From: Pardosa pseudoannulata
Taxonomy: Eukaryota; Arthropoda; Arachnida; Araneae; Lycosidae
Assembly (NCBI GenBank): GCA_032207245.1
Contig: CM063500.1
Location: forward strand, 20,404,024 to 20,468,023
Length of the DNA stretch: 64,000 nucleotides
Reading direction: 5' to 3'
Shown piece by piece: positions 10,423-20,021 of this stretch. Below the pieces are notes generated by a model. It made no database searches and was not told the DNA's origin. It saw only the letters and a program-made list of their open reading frames with translations. Each line of letters begins with the position of its first letter. Positions within the stretch are counted from its first letter, which is position 1. The position numbers and the translations under genes were made by a program.

Positions 10423-11760
10423 ATGGTGGAAAGTGATGTGGAAAATATAAAATTTGAGAAAATAGACTACGGCACATTCATAAATCAAGATTTAGAAGGA
10501 GAAAAACAAAGAGCAATCCTACTGAATCTGTACAACCTAACAAAATACTACAAAAGTAAAGGCATACAAGCAAACAGATCTGCAGAAAAGGGTGAATACC
10601 CTAGGTATTCATCAAGGCCCCACAGGCACAGGCTCCACCTGCTTAAACTGGCGCTTGTGGACGACACGCCATACGACTTAAATTTCTCAATAGACTTGTC
10701 CTATGGGAATCTAATGTGCTACGTGTTTGTAATGGCCATGCTTAAGAAAAAAACTGACATTCTTGAATATTTTTTGTCTTATGGATTTCCAAAAAGTGTC
10801 AATTGTTCGATATTTGGACACGAAGTGTCTCCAACATTTTTTCATTTGGCGTGTGCTTTAGATCTTTCTGTTCTAAAGCTTTTTGAAAAATATTCACCAT
10901 CGTATTCTTTAACCTGGAATGGTGTGACACCGCAGATGCTTGCTTTGAATAAGAAATACATGTTGTACGATAAGTTGGAGTGGGCATTTATTACCACCTA
11001 CCAGTACGAGTTACTGGCAGAATATAAAAAAATTTTTATCAGAAAAAACAAGGATAGTCCGATATTCCTGGTTGATTTTTATTGCATGGATGGTCAAGCT
11101 GGTGAACTTTCAAGATTGTTGGAAAATACACCAGAACTGGTGAATGCGTCAAGATACTGTTTTGTATTTAGTCATAAATTTGATTGTGTACGAGTACTTA
11201 CAAAATACACAATTAACTTCAATCAATCATACGGTAGACTTACTCCACTTCATGTGGCAGTCTACGCCAATGATATCAATCTACTCACTACATATTTATA
11301 CAAGTATATGAACTGTAATATCCAGGATGAGAAAGGAAATACACCCTTGCACATAGCAACCAAATTAAAAAGATATTTTTTACTTGAGTTGCTCATTATA
11401 TGTGGTGGAGATGTTGATATCATGAATTCAGAAGGATACAGAGTAAGAGAAATATACGAAAAGGACAATTGGAAAATGAAAAAACCGAATTATAGAGAAA
11501 ATGAAGTTGTATTGAACATAGCAGACATGGATCAGAACAATGAAGATTTCGAGTGTTCTGCCATAGCACTGGATCACATCGCAAACATAAGAAATTTTAA
11601 GACGAAATCTCGATTTAAAATTTTTTCCCTTGTAAATTTTTACAACTCAGAAAATGACGCATTGTACAAGATGAAGCAATTGGATGCGAACAGAAGATTT
11701 GTTTGTAGAATATACGATAAGGAAGATAGAACATTTGAGAGACTGTTGTTTAATAAATGA
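10423..11760 (+). CDS. Ankyrin-repeat protein
   Basis: 445 residues in an intact frame. The clearest ankyrin units are LTPLHVAVYANDINLLTTYL followed by GNTPLHIATKLKRYFLLELL, near residues 275-340; a more diverged unit precedes them (FFHLACALDLSVLKLF, about residue 145). The N-terminal part has RHRLHLLKLALVDDTPYD, and the C-terminal 110 residues are not recognisable. No signal peptide or membrane segment is seen. CCC lies one base before the ATG. Ankyrin proteins are protein-interaction scaffolds and no partner is evident. A Swi6/Mbp1-type cell-cycle factor was considered, but there is no DNA-binding domain to support it. Confidence 0.75.
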   Translation: MVESDVENIKFEKIDYGTFINQDLEGEKQRAILLNLYNLTKYYKSKGIQANRSAEKGEYPRYSSRPHRHRLHLLKLALVDDTPYDLNFSIDLSYGNLMCYVFVMAMLKKKTDILEYFLSYGFPKSVNCSIFGHEVSPTFFHLACALDLSVLKLFEKYSPSYSLTWNGVTPQMLALNKKYMLYDKLEWAFITTYQYELLAEYKKIFIRKNKDSPIFLVDFYCMDGQAGELSRLLENTPELVNASRYCFVFSHKFDCVRVLTKYTINFNQSYGRLTPLHVAVYANDINLLTTYLYKYMNCNIQDEKGNTPLHIATKLKRYFLLELLIICGGDVDIMNSEGYRVREIYEKDNWKMKKPNYRENEVVLNIADMDQNNEDFECSAIALDHIANIRNFKTKSRFKIFSLVNFYNSENDALYKMKQLDANRRFVCRIYDKEDRTFERLLFNK

Positions 11761-12049
11761 ATGGATTAAACTGTAAATGGAAATGGTTTATGTATATTAA
11801 ATCACTTATAATAATAGTATTTGGTAAATGTACGCTGTAGAAGCCAAGGCGCATCAGCAAACAACCGACCAGTTAAACTATGAATAATATCACGGATTAG
11901 AGAACCTGCTGTGCATCATATTTCGCACGGATGACGTGTCTACTAATTAAAAAAATATTTTAATATAAAACATACCCTATCAGTCTTTATTGTATATTAC
12001 TCTCCCATACTGCACATCTCTTCGTTTACCACACATTAGCCTCTTTCCT
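11761..12049. other. Intergenic region, partly GC-rich
   Basis: This lies between two convergent genes. Bases about 11830-11945 are richer in G and C than other spacers here and include possible short pairings (for example gcatcagc with gctgtgc, and gcacggatgacgtgt). I checked mentally for tRNA and spliceosomal RNA signatures and found no full match, so a small noncoding RNA is only a possibility. Confidence 0.3.
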
Positions 12050-12490
12050 CTATTCAAATTCTTTCAAAAGCTTAAGCATGTGCTTTACTCCTTCATTAAT
12101 CCTTTTAAATTCTGCATCTTCTTCCTCACTTGGCACGATACTTCTTTCTGTCCCTCTATACACTATCTCATCAATAGTCTCATTTACTACAACATCCCCT
12201 TCTCCATGAAGTCTTAGGAAGTGACTTGTAAGAAGTCTGTCTTCATTCATCAGAACTATTTTTATCTGCAGAGTAAACTCGCCCCATCCGTATTCTGTAA
12301 ACTCAAATGGATATTCTGTGACAACCGTATTGTTTGTAAATGATTCGTGCAGTTTGTACTGGACTGTTTTTACAATGTTCCGGGGTGCCTTCACATATGC
12401 AGTCCATTCGTGTGTGATGTCTGTGTTTGTATTCTGCAATCTTCTTGCTCTTGTTCCCAGAATTATTTTACAGGATGAGTATCCTTTCAT
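12050..12490 (-). CDS. YEATS-domain protein (Yaf9/GAS41/Taf14 type)
   Basis: 146 residues, nearly all YEATS domain. Hallmarks are HEWTAYVKAP near residue 28, YKLHESF, and FEFTEYGWGEFTLQIKI near residue 70, followed by a short helical tail (AEFKRINEGVKHML). YEATS domains bind acylated lysines on histone H3 and link chromatin-modifying complexes (SWR1/NuA4, TFIID/TFIIF) to nucleosomes. The short C-terminal coiled coil fits Yaf9/GAS41 best. CCC lies one base before the ATG. The frame is intact. Its start is about 220 bases from the divergent TGT gene. Confidence 0.85.
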   Translation of the reverse strand: MKGYSSCKIILGTRARRLQNTNTDITHEWTAYVKAPRNIVKTVQYKLHESFTNNTVVTEYPFEFTEYGWGEFTLQIKIVLMNEDRLLTSHFLRLHGEGDVVVNETIDEIVYRGTERSIVPSEEEDAEFKRINEGVKHMLKLLKEFE

Positions 12491-12714
12491 AGGGTCCTGG
12501 TATTTTGTGTAAATTGGGTGGTGGGCAGAGGACGGCTATTTTTTGTACTAGTGGAAAGTGTATTTTGCAAGGCTTTACATTTTGCACTTAACATGTTTAG
12601 TAAAAGATGGATAATAGTAAACATATATAGGATTAGTAAACATATATAGGATTAGTAAAAAGATGGATCCTAGTAATAAATTCTCTTCACTCCAGGGAAA
12701 AATTTTACCCTTTA

Positions 12715-13875
12715 ATGTTCGGAGACTTCGCCATAACTCACAGATGTAAGACCACAAGAGCAAGAGTTTCCACCTTTGAATTGAATAATGATACTCTAGA
12801 ACTGCCTATATTCATGCCAGTGGCCACTTATGGGGCCATGAAGGCAATAAAGACACCGGATATCAAGGAAGACATGATCTTGGCAAACACATATCACCTA
12901 AGAAATCTTGGAAAGAATGTGAAACAGTTTATGAAGTACAAACACAGCATGCTTACTGATTCTGGTGGATTTCAGATTGGAAGTTTGCCAGATGTAGAAG
13001 TAACAGAGGAGGGAGTAAAATTTTTCAGTAAACTTTTTACACCAGAAGAGAGTATGGACATACAAAGAGTACTTGGTGCTGATATAGTCATGCAACTTGA
13101 CGAAGTAGTCAATCCAACTGATTCTGTAGAGAAGATCGAGATTGCCACCAAGAGATCCATAAGATGGTTGGACAGGTGCATCAGACAGATGTACTACGAT
13201 GATGGTGAATACACGAAGAAAAGGAAAGTTGATGAAATAAAAAAGATTAAGTTGACAGACGACACCAACCAGATTCTATTTCCTATAATAACAGGGGGAC
13301 TAAGTGAAGACTTAAGAGATTTCAGTATCAGCCAGATACTGAAAAGGGAACCAAAAGGCCTAGCAATAGGCGGACTGAGCGGAGGAGAGGCCAAAAGTGA
13401 CTTTGCCCGTATTGTATTGCATTGTACAACCAATTTGCCAGACCTTATGCCAAGATATATCATGGGAATAGGATATCCAGAAGACGTGGTAATCTGCTGT
13501 GCGCTGGGGACTGACATGTCCGATTGTGTTTATCCAACAAGAACGGCAAGATTTGGTCGGTTGTTTGCTGACACCGGAGATGTTTTAATTAATAACAAAC
13601 ACCAGCACAATTTATCAAAGAACGGATGTGCATGTTCTACATGCACTAAATACACACTTGCGTATCTGTCTATGATAAAGAACACAACAAACTTCTGTAC
13701 TCTCGTCTCTTCTCACAATCTTTTTTACATGAGAAGCCTCACCAGGCGGATCAGAGAGGCCATAAAAAAGGACAGATTTCCCGAATTTATAAAAGACTTC
13801 ATGAAAAAAAGATACGAGAAGGTCCCTGCGTGGATTGTGGAGATTTTAAAAAGAGTGGATGTGGTTTTTGAGTAG
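12715..13875 (+). CDS. QTRT1: Queuine tRNA-ribosyltransferase, catalytic subunit
   Basis: 386 residues. It exchanges guanine 34 of GUN-anticodon tRNAs for queuine. MLTDSGGFQIGSL holds the general acid/base aspartate and MSDCVYPTRTARFG the nucleophilic aspartate. The zinc site is CACSTC with a histidine about 25 residues downstream (SSHNLFYM). Both catalytic residues are present, so this is the QTRT1 catalytic type rather than the QTRT2 accessory type; no QTRT2 is seen in this window. CCC lies four bases before the ATG. The frame is intact and comparatively GC-rich. Eukaryotes cannot make queuine, so activity would depend on salvage, here presumably from the host cell. Confidence 0.93.
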   Translation: MFGDFAITHRCKTTRARVSTFELNNDTLELPIFMPVATYGAMKAIKTPDIKEDMILANTYHLRNLGKNVKQFMKYKHSMLTDSGGFQIGSLPDVEVTEEGVKFFSKLFTPEESMDIQRVLGADIVMQLDEVVNPTDSVEKIEIATKRSIRWLDRCIRQMYYDDGEYTKKRKVDEIKKIKLTDDTNQILFPIITGGLSEDLRDFSISQILKREPKGLAIGGLSGGEAKSDFARIVLHCTTNLPDLMPRYIMGIGYPEDVVICCALGTDMSDCVYPTRTARFGRLFADTGDVLINNKHQHNLSKNGCACSTCTKYTLAYLSMIKNTTNFCTLVSSHNLFYMRSLTRRIREAIKKDRFPEFIKDFMKKRYEKVPAWIVEILKRVDVVFE

Positions 13876-13910
13876 CAGGCGGTGAATATTTAAAGCTTAA
13901 AAATTTTTAA

Positions 13911-14454
13911 TTACCTACAACAAAATAAAAATTTGCAGCACCTGTTATGTTGAATTCTTTTTGGCGACACGGATGCCTCTAAAACCAGATCAAATAACTT
14001 GTTTACGTTTGTAAACTCCACGGCGGAAGTCTCCACGTACTCGTGGCACCTGTGCATCATTGCAAGGCTTCTTGCCGTGCTCTCCTCTACAACCCGCTGG
14101 TCACTTTTGTCACATTTAGTGGCACAAAGGATGATTGGAACTTCATAAATCTGCAATGCTTCCAGGAAATGCCTGGCACTTTTGTATGAATCTATACAGC
14201 AGACAGAAAAACATACCACAAACACATCGGCCTGTTGGTAGGACACTGAGCTCATCTTGTTACACTCCTTTTATCCCAGCAGTGTCCCAGATACTCAAAG
14301 TGTAATATTCTCCTTTGTATTTGACTTGTTTACCAAAATTATCGAATATTGTGGTAACATAGCCTTGGGGTGTTTCATTTGTCAGATAAGTTGTTATTAG
14401 CCAAGTCTTTCCCACTGCCACGTCTCCGATCAAGACAGCCTTTATTGTTCTCAT
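13911..14454 (-). CDS. Rho-family GTPase with altered catalytic positions, frame broken once
   Basis: Small GTPase of the Rho/Rac/Cdc42 group, about 178 residues. The P-loop is GDVAVGKTW, switch I is TTIFDNF (a Rho hallmark), G3 is WDTAG, G4 CATKCDKSD and G5 ETSA. The third P-loop residue, glycine in normal Rho and Ras proteins, is valine. The residue after WDTAG, normally the catalytic glutamine, is isoleucine. Both positions are classic GTPase-inactivating sites. The C terminus ends CCR, a double-cysteine ending instead of a CAAX box, so Rab-style geranylgeranylation is conceivable. A one-base shift lies near 14262 just after G3, next to a short A run. No CCC signal precedes the ATG. It faces TGT convergently. 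Confidence 0.85.
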
Positions 14455-16176
14455 TTCTATATCAGTTTTTCATGTTTTTGTGCAGGATGTTACAGGATGA
14501 GTTTTGATTGTTGAAACACTCAGAAGTTGAAGATAAAACAAACACGAGCATAAATGATGAAGAGAGAAGTGAATAGATAAGCGAATATATAGAAGTTGAT
14601 TATTAAAATAGATAAGCGAATATAGAAGTTGATTATTAAAATATAGAAGTTGATTAAGAGAAGTTGACTAAGAGAAGTTGACTAAGAGAAGTTGATCAAG
14701 AAATAAAAGAATGTGGAAATCTCTTCAGTTAAAGAAAACAGATAAACAAGAATATTAGAACTTAAGTAAATACCAAGGATATAAGAGATGGAAACATTAA
14801 AATTACACTATCAAGACACCTTGATAGTGTAATTCCTTCTGATCTGTTACTTCTCCTTACAAATATACACTAAAGATTCCCAAAAGTCAAATAAAGAATA
14901 TTTGAGTGTCTGATGGCTTGTGTACTTTAAATCTGGTTTCTGTAGTATCAACTTATATTAATGTAAAAATATCAAAATATATTAAAATAATTTAACTTAA
15001 TTAAATTGAATTTAGAAATAAGACGATAAAAATATTATTATACTATCCAATGTCTTATATAATACTTATATAAATATATTTGATAACATATTTCATATTC
15101 TGATTGTCCAATTACAATTATATTTGTACTCTAAAATTAATTTATTGATGAAACATCACTTTTTTAAAAAAAATGATTGTTTTAGTACAAAAAGACAGTT
15201 TTTCTACATTTAAAATACCAGAAAAAAGATTTCTTAAACATCATAAATTCTTATATTCTTAATGTAAAAACATACCGTAACTTATAAACAAGTTAAATCC
15301 AAAAACAAAAACTTGTATCGTCCTTTCTTCTAAATTTTTTATGTTAAAAAGTACATGCAGCAATTGTAGCGGTGACGTGTGGATACTCAACAAAACCCAC
15401 AAACCTGAAACCCCCTCAATTTCTTATAAATACTAAAATTTTGTAAATACTGTGATTATTTCTATTTAAATCTTTTGGTATTGTTTTCTGGCATATATTG
15501 TTTACTATTGACAGTCATGATACATCAACAATTTACGTATAAATTAACCACGCGTGCGTGGATTTTCGTGTGTGTACAATATAAGAAAAATAAAACAGTG
15601 TGAAACATTTGACAATAAAACTGCTGGAAAAGCACAAATATGCATTATACATACAAAATTACTATTTTTATAAAAATTTCTTGAAAAATAGTTTTTGATA
15701 AAAGTATCTTCCAAAAGCTTAGATTTTTGTGAGATTTGATGTTTATGTTTGTTTTACTACTCAAATCTTGTTTTAAGACTTTGTTGAAAGTTTGTTTTTA
15801 CAAAACAAACTTTTGTCCAAAATTAGTTTATGCACATGCATAAACATTGATTTACTTTAACAAACATCCAAAGCATAATTTTCATACTCTGGTGTTTAAA
15901 AAGTTCAAATCTTGTATTGTTGGTTTTCAGTTACAAATTAAATTTGTTAATTTGTATTTAGTGATAAAAACGATACATTCAAAAATAAAATTTGAACAGG
16001 CTTCTTTCAACATTGATGTAAGGATATGGCACAATTACGTATTTTTAGAGTCATAGATAAACAATGAGGTAATGTTGGGACAGGCTGAGTAACGTTGATA
16101 AAAAATTAAAAATAGAACAATAGAATGTTCTATTACGAATCTTTAATATTAAATAAAAAATGATGTAAGCCACCGT
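14455..16176. other. Long AT-rich divergent spacer
   Basis: About 1.7 kb between the Rho GTPase and the bZIP gene. Short repeats of gaagttgatta and agagaagttgac occupy 14585-14700, and a perfect hairpin lies at 14801-14834. Bases 15370-15420 are slightly GC-rich, with a CCCCC run but no nearby ATG. No gene is supported; the 69-codon frame at 15847 has no features. Confidence 0.4.
14801..14834. repeat. Perfect inverted repeat, 15-bp stem, 4-base loop
   Basis: The left arm aattacactatcaag (14801-14815) pairs exactly with the right arm 14820-14834 around the loop acac. It lies in the middle of a 1.7-kb spacer and is not followed by a T run. It could be a small transposon relic, an RNA hairpin or a replication-slippage product. 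Confidence 0.8.
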
Positions 16177-16744
16177 ATGAAAGACCAAAATCCAAATAAA
16201 AAATACAACATGGCTGATCACTATAGCAATGGGTATTACTATCAAGGACGGGGAGAACCATCTTATAATGGATATCCTATGCCTACAGAATATATGCAAC
16301 CGGTTCGAATGGAGATGAGGATGGATGAGTATTTGGACGAGGAGCAATTAAAAATTATTTGGAAGAAGGAGAAAAATAGATTGGCAGCAAAGAAGAGTAG
16401 GGAGAAGAAATTGACGCATATAAAAGAGTTAGAAAAAAAAGAGTATAGAATGAATCTTGAGATAAGTGATCTCAAGGAGGCGATAGAAGACTATGATAGG
16501 ATATTAAGAAATATATTTGATTACATCAAGCATTGTATTGCCCGTAAGGATAGAAATCAGGAGAATTTAGTTTATCTTTTTGACTGTTTATGCCGACTTA
16601 AGAAGCAGAGTGGAGAGCAGAAGTTTATTTCTGAAGGATATAAATTATATGTTTGACAAGAAGCTTACAGTGAAGAACGAGGACATAGAAGATCTGACTG
16701 ATAGATTAAGAGATTCACTAAATGATCTTTTTGAGAAGAAATAA
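16177..16744 (+). CDS. bZIP transcription factor, frame broken once near 3' end
   Basis: Basic leucine zipper protein. The basic region KKEKNRLAAKKSREKKLTHI (about residues 63-82) contains the N-x2-A-A-x2-S-R DNA-contact signature and runs into a heptad helix (ELEKKEYRMNLEISDLKEAI). The tyrosine- and glycine-rich N terminus (YSNGYYYQG) may be an activation segment. The first frame stops at 16656, but the next frame continues coding-like sequence (KKLTVKNEDIEDLTDRLRDS) to a stop at 16744, so I extend the gene with one shift near 16645. No CCC signal is seen, only CCACC three bases before the ATG; an alternative ATG lies at 16210. Confidence 0.8.
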
Positions 16745-17520
16745 ACTTGTTGGTAGTAATTTAGGAGTGTGTTTATGCAGGTATGTTTATTGTTTTAAAA
16801 GTAAATTTTTGGTGTGTTTTTATTTGTGTTTTTAATGATCGAAGTTTTTTTATTTTTATTGGTCGGTTTGTGTTTCCTTTTGTTTTTAATAAATCATGTA
16901 CAAATTATTAGTAAAATACTGGACTATCTAACAGATTTAGGAATGTTATTAGAAGTGAGTGTATAGTAAAGTAAAAGAAAAACTAAAACTAAAAGAAAAA
17001 GCAAAACTAAAAGAAAAACATAAACATAAACTAAAAGCAAAAGAAAAACTAAAACTAAAACTAAAACTAAAAGCAAAAGTAAAACTAGAACTAAAAGTAC
17101 AATGTTGAGTATCAAAACATTTACTGAATGGTGACCATTAAAACATCTGGTGATGTGATTATTGTTTACATGAAGATTAAACTATGATTAATCACAACAT
17201 GTACAAGTTTGGGATGACTAATGTGTACAAAAGAGTGTCATGTGTAAGTATATGTTACTAATGTGGTGACGTGTTGTGGTGTCACGTGCAAATAGTACCT
17301 GTAGCAGTAGAGATAGAATAAATATACTTAATAGAAGTAAATATGGATATAACATATACATAAGGTGTATGTAGAGACAATTGTATCTAGTAGATTGAGT
17401 ACTGGTTTATAAATTCCAAAGAAACAAAAATACTCGCCAACTAGTAACAAATAATTAATGGTGGAAGTAGACAACCAATAGTATAGACTTGTCCTATATA
17501 AATCAAATCATATTCTGTAC
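16745..17520. other. Intergenic region with purine-rich repeat
   Basis: Contains an (aactaaaa/gaaaaagc)-type purine-rich simple repeat at 16970-17105. Frames in it on either strand are low-complexity. The remainder, up to the small heat-shock gene, is AT-rich and empty. Confidence 0.5.
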
Positions 17521-17856
17521 ATGTTGGGTAGTACAGATAATATTTCTACTTTAAACAGGGAATGTACAAAGTGTGGGACACTTAGCAACTGTACAAGATC
17601 TATGTCCAGTTACAATGAAATATCCCCCGTAGGATTCAAAGAGAGGCTTCATCTTCCTGTAGACATACCAGAAAAGAACATGAAACTACATGTGAGCGGA
17701 AACTCTTTCACTATAAAAGCACAGGATGAGAAGAAAGATGACAAAAATTTTATACACAACGAAGTGTCTTATGAAAGGACATTCAGTAAAAAAATAAAGA
17801 GTGCCAGGCTGGAAAATGTTGATGGGATGATCTTCGTGAAAGGAGAATTCGAATAA
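17521..17856 (+). CDS. Small heat-shock protein (alpha-crystallin/Hsp20 domain)
   Basis: 111 residues. The second half is a compact alpha-crystallin domain: HLPVDIPEKNMKLHVSGNSF, then IKAQDEK, VSYERTFSKKIK and a terminal DGMIFVKGEFE strand. The expected role is ATP-independent holding of unfolded proteins. The N-terminal 40 residues contain a CTKCGTLSNC cluster of three cysteines, which is unusual for the family and could bind metal or form disulphides. There is no C-terminal IxI tail, so oligomers may be small. No CCC signal is present; the ATG follows a cctatataaa TATA-like sequence about 30 bases upstream, suggestive of inducible transcription. Confidence 0.72.
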   Translation: MLGSTDNISTLNRECTKCGTLSNCTRSMSSYNEISPVGFKERLHLPVDIPEKNMKLHVSGNSFTIKAQDEKKDDKNFIHNEVSYERTFSKKIKSARLENVDGMIFVKGEFE

Positions 17857-17939
17857 ACAGTTTTCATAAAATATTGATATATTAAGAAGGAGACTTCTAA
17901 AAAAGGCGGGAAGACTGTTTTTATATAAATGGTCCATAT

Positions 17940-18350
17940 GGGGATATGTTAGTATTTCTACTAGTAACATACTACAGTAGTAACATAGTGTTTTTACTAT
18001 ATACATTACTCCAATATGTTTTTACTATAATACTTTTTACTAGTAACATACTACAGTAGTAACATAGTGTTTTTACTACATACATTACTCCAATATGTTT
18101 TTACTACATATATTACTCCAATATATTTTTACTACATACATTCTCCAATATGTTTTTACTACATACACTACTCCAATATGTTTTTACTACATACATTACT
18201 CCAATATATTTTTACTACATACATTCTCCAATATGTTTTTACTACATACACTACTCCAATATGTTTTTACTACATACATTACTCCAATATATTTTTACTA
18301 CATACATTACTCCAATATATTTTTACTATAATACTTTCTACTAGTAACAT
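17940..18350. repeat. Minisatellite, unit about 28 bases
   Basis: About ten copies of a unit built on tttttactacatacattact and ccaatatg, plus a duplicated block with tactagtaacatactacag at 17955-18075. Several overlapping open frames across it (for example 18067-18372) reflect a period compatible with open reading and are not genes. Bases 18351-18736, between the repeat and the RNF121-like gene, are AT-rich and empty. Confidence 0.8.
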
Positions 18351-18736
18351 ATATACTTACTTTTATGAGTAAACCATAAACTAACCACAGTAAAACATTT
18401 GACAACTCGCCATCATTATTCTTTTATTTAATTAAATGCATTATAAAACGTCACAATAAACAAATTGATTAAATCACCGACTAATTTTTTAATTAAACTA
18501 TAATTGAGGAAATTAAAAATAAATATTTTCATGTGTCTTTTAAAAGCCAATCTAATCATTCAAATTGTATTAAAAGTATACACACTGGAATTAAAAAGGG
18601 AATTTTTACTTTTATAATTCAGTAAAGAATTAAATTTAATATAATTTTAATATTCAGATTAGAGTATATACACCACACATATTAATATACAGAGTAACTG
18701 TGTTAATATATCAATAATTTATTAAAAATGATTCTT

Positions 18737-19634
18737 TTATTCACGATCATCCCGTACAATATAAATCTTGTACATAACATACATAGACATGAATATAATA
18801 AAGACGATGAAATTTCTAAGTGTATTAATAAGTGGATAAAACCATATTTCTGTCTTGTACCATAGATCCTTTGGAATAGAATCTAGGTCAAGTCCCTTCT
18901 TACAATAAGGACAGCTCTTCTTCTTTGCTATCATAGACCATCCTTTTATACAAGTCTCGTGGAATGAATGAGAACATATTAGAGTGTGTACTAGTTCTGT
19001 ATTATCAAATGTCTTAGTACAAAGCATACAAAGTGTACTATTATTATTCTTACTTGGTACTCCTTCTTTACTGTAGAAACCCGTATTGGTGGCAAGTGCT
19101 TCACTGAAGAAAAAAAATAATTTCTCTACTTAAGAGACCAAAATAAGTAAAATACATCAGATAAGAAAAAAAACTAAAGATAACCTGAGGAAACCAAAAG
19201 AAAGAAACAAAAGTAAGTGTCTGTAGAACAAATATTCCACTGTTGGTGGCCATGAACAATACTTTGAACACGTTGTACGTCTTCCTTGGCAAGTCTTTCT
19301 TCATTGGCTTCTTGTTTATGCTGTAGAATATTCGTGCCATAAACAGGGAAAACACAATCCAGCACAGAGGAAAGGCCCACTGTCTAAAAATAAACAGATA
19401 CAACAGAGGAGAAAGGAAGAGTATCATAAATACAATTTTATCATAAATAGTCTTTGACAATTTCTTCACAAAAAGGCAGATTGTTTGAATAATCAGTCCG
19501 TATATAATAAGAGAAAAAAGGAAAGGTGTCAGATCTGCAAGTGTTGGTGGTGCCTTTATTATCAGTATCGTCGGCCTTGAGCTGAAATTGTGTTCGGGTC
19601 TACTTGATGAGTGTAAATTTCTTTGTAAGTCCAT
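18737..19634 (-). CDS. RNF121/RNF175-like membrane RING E3 ligase, frame broken once
   Basis: A multispanning membrane protein followed by a RING finger. The first segment (19634-19101) has about five hydrophobic helices. After a break in a run of eight T on the coding strand (near 19107) the protein continues into CMLCTKTFDN, then ICSHSFHETCIKGWSMIAKK and SCPYCKKGLDL, a C-x2-C ... C-x-H-x2-H-x2-C-x2-C arrangement. The H-E-x-C-I-x-G-W and CPYCK wording closely matches RNF121, an ER/Golgi ubiquitin ligase for membrane-protein quality control. Another hydrophobic segment follows the RING, as in RNF121. CCCC one base before the ATG supports the start at 19634. Confidence 0.8.
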
Positions 19635-19639
19635 TGGGG

Positions 19640-19870
19640 TTTATTAGAGAATAAATGTAATCTATTAAGAATAAGAAGAGTAAAAGTGTAGATTGAATGT
19701 AGAAAGAGTAGAAAGGTATAAAAATAAAGAGTAAATAAAAGAAAAAAAAGTGTAAAAGAAAAAAAAGTGTAAAAGAAAATGTAAAAGAAAAAAGTGTAAA
19801 AGAAAATAAAGTATAAAAGAAAATAAAGAATAAAAAAAAAAAATGTGTAAAAGAAAAAATGAAATGCAGA
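19640..19870. repeat. Purine-rich simple repeat (plus strand)
   Basis: Degenerate repeats of gtgtaaaagaaaaaa. It covers the upstream region of the RNF121-like gene, so as seen by that promoter it is pyrimidine-rich. A 97-codon minus-strand frame here is phenylalanine-rich low-complexity sequence and is rejected. Confidence 0.7.
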
Positions 19871-20021
19871 TTAAAAAGTACAGACGAGATCACAAAATAT
19901 TAAAAATCTTGTTCAGATTGTATTAAAAAACAAAACACACGAGGCTTCTAAATCCTTCATTTTTCAATAATAAAAAATATTTTATTTTTTAGACTATAAA
20001 TACAAACAATAGCATAAACCC

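Noticed and set aside
15847..16056. 69-codon plus-strand frame
   Set aside because: No start signal, no motif, and AT-rich composition like the surrounding spacer.
18067..18372. Overlapping plus-strand frames of about 65-100 codons
   Set aside because: They are translations of the 28-base minisatellite in three frames, with no coding character.
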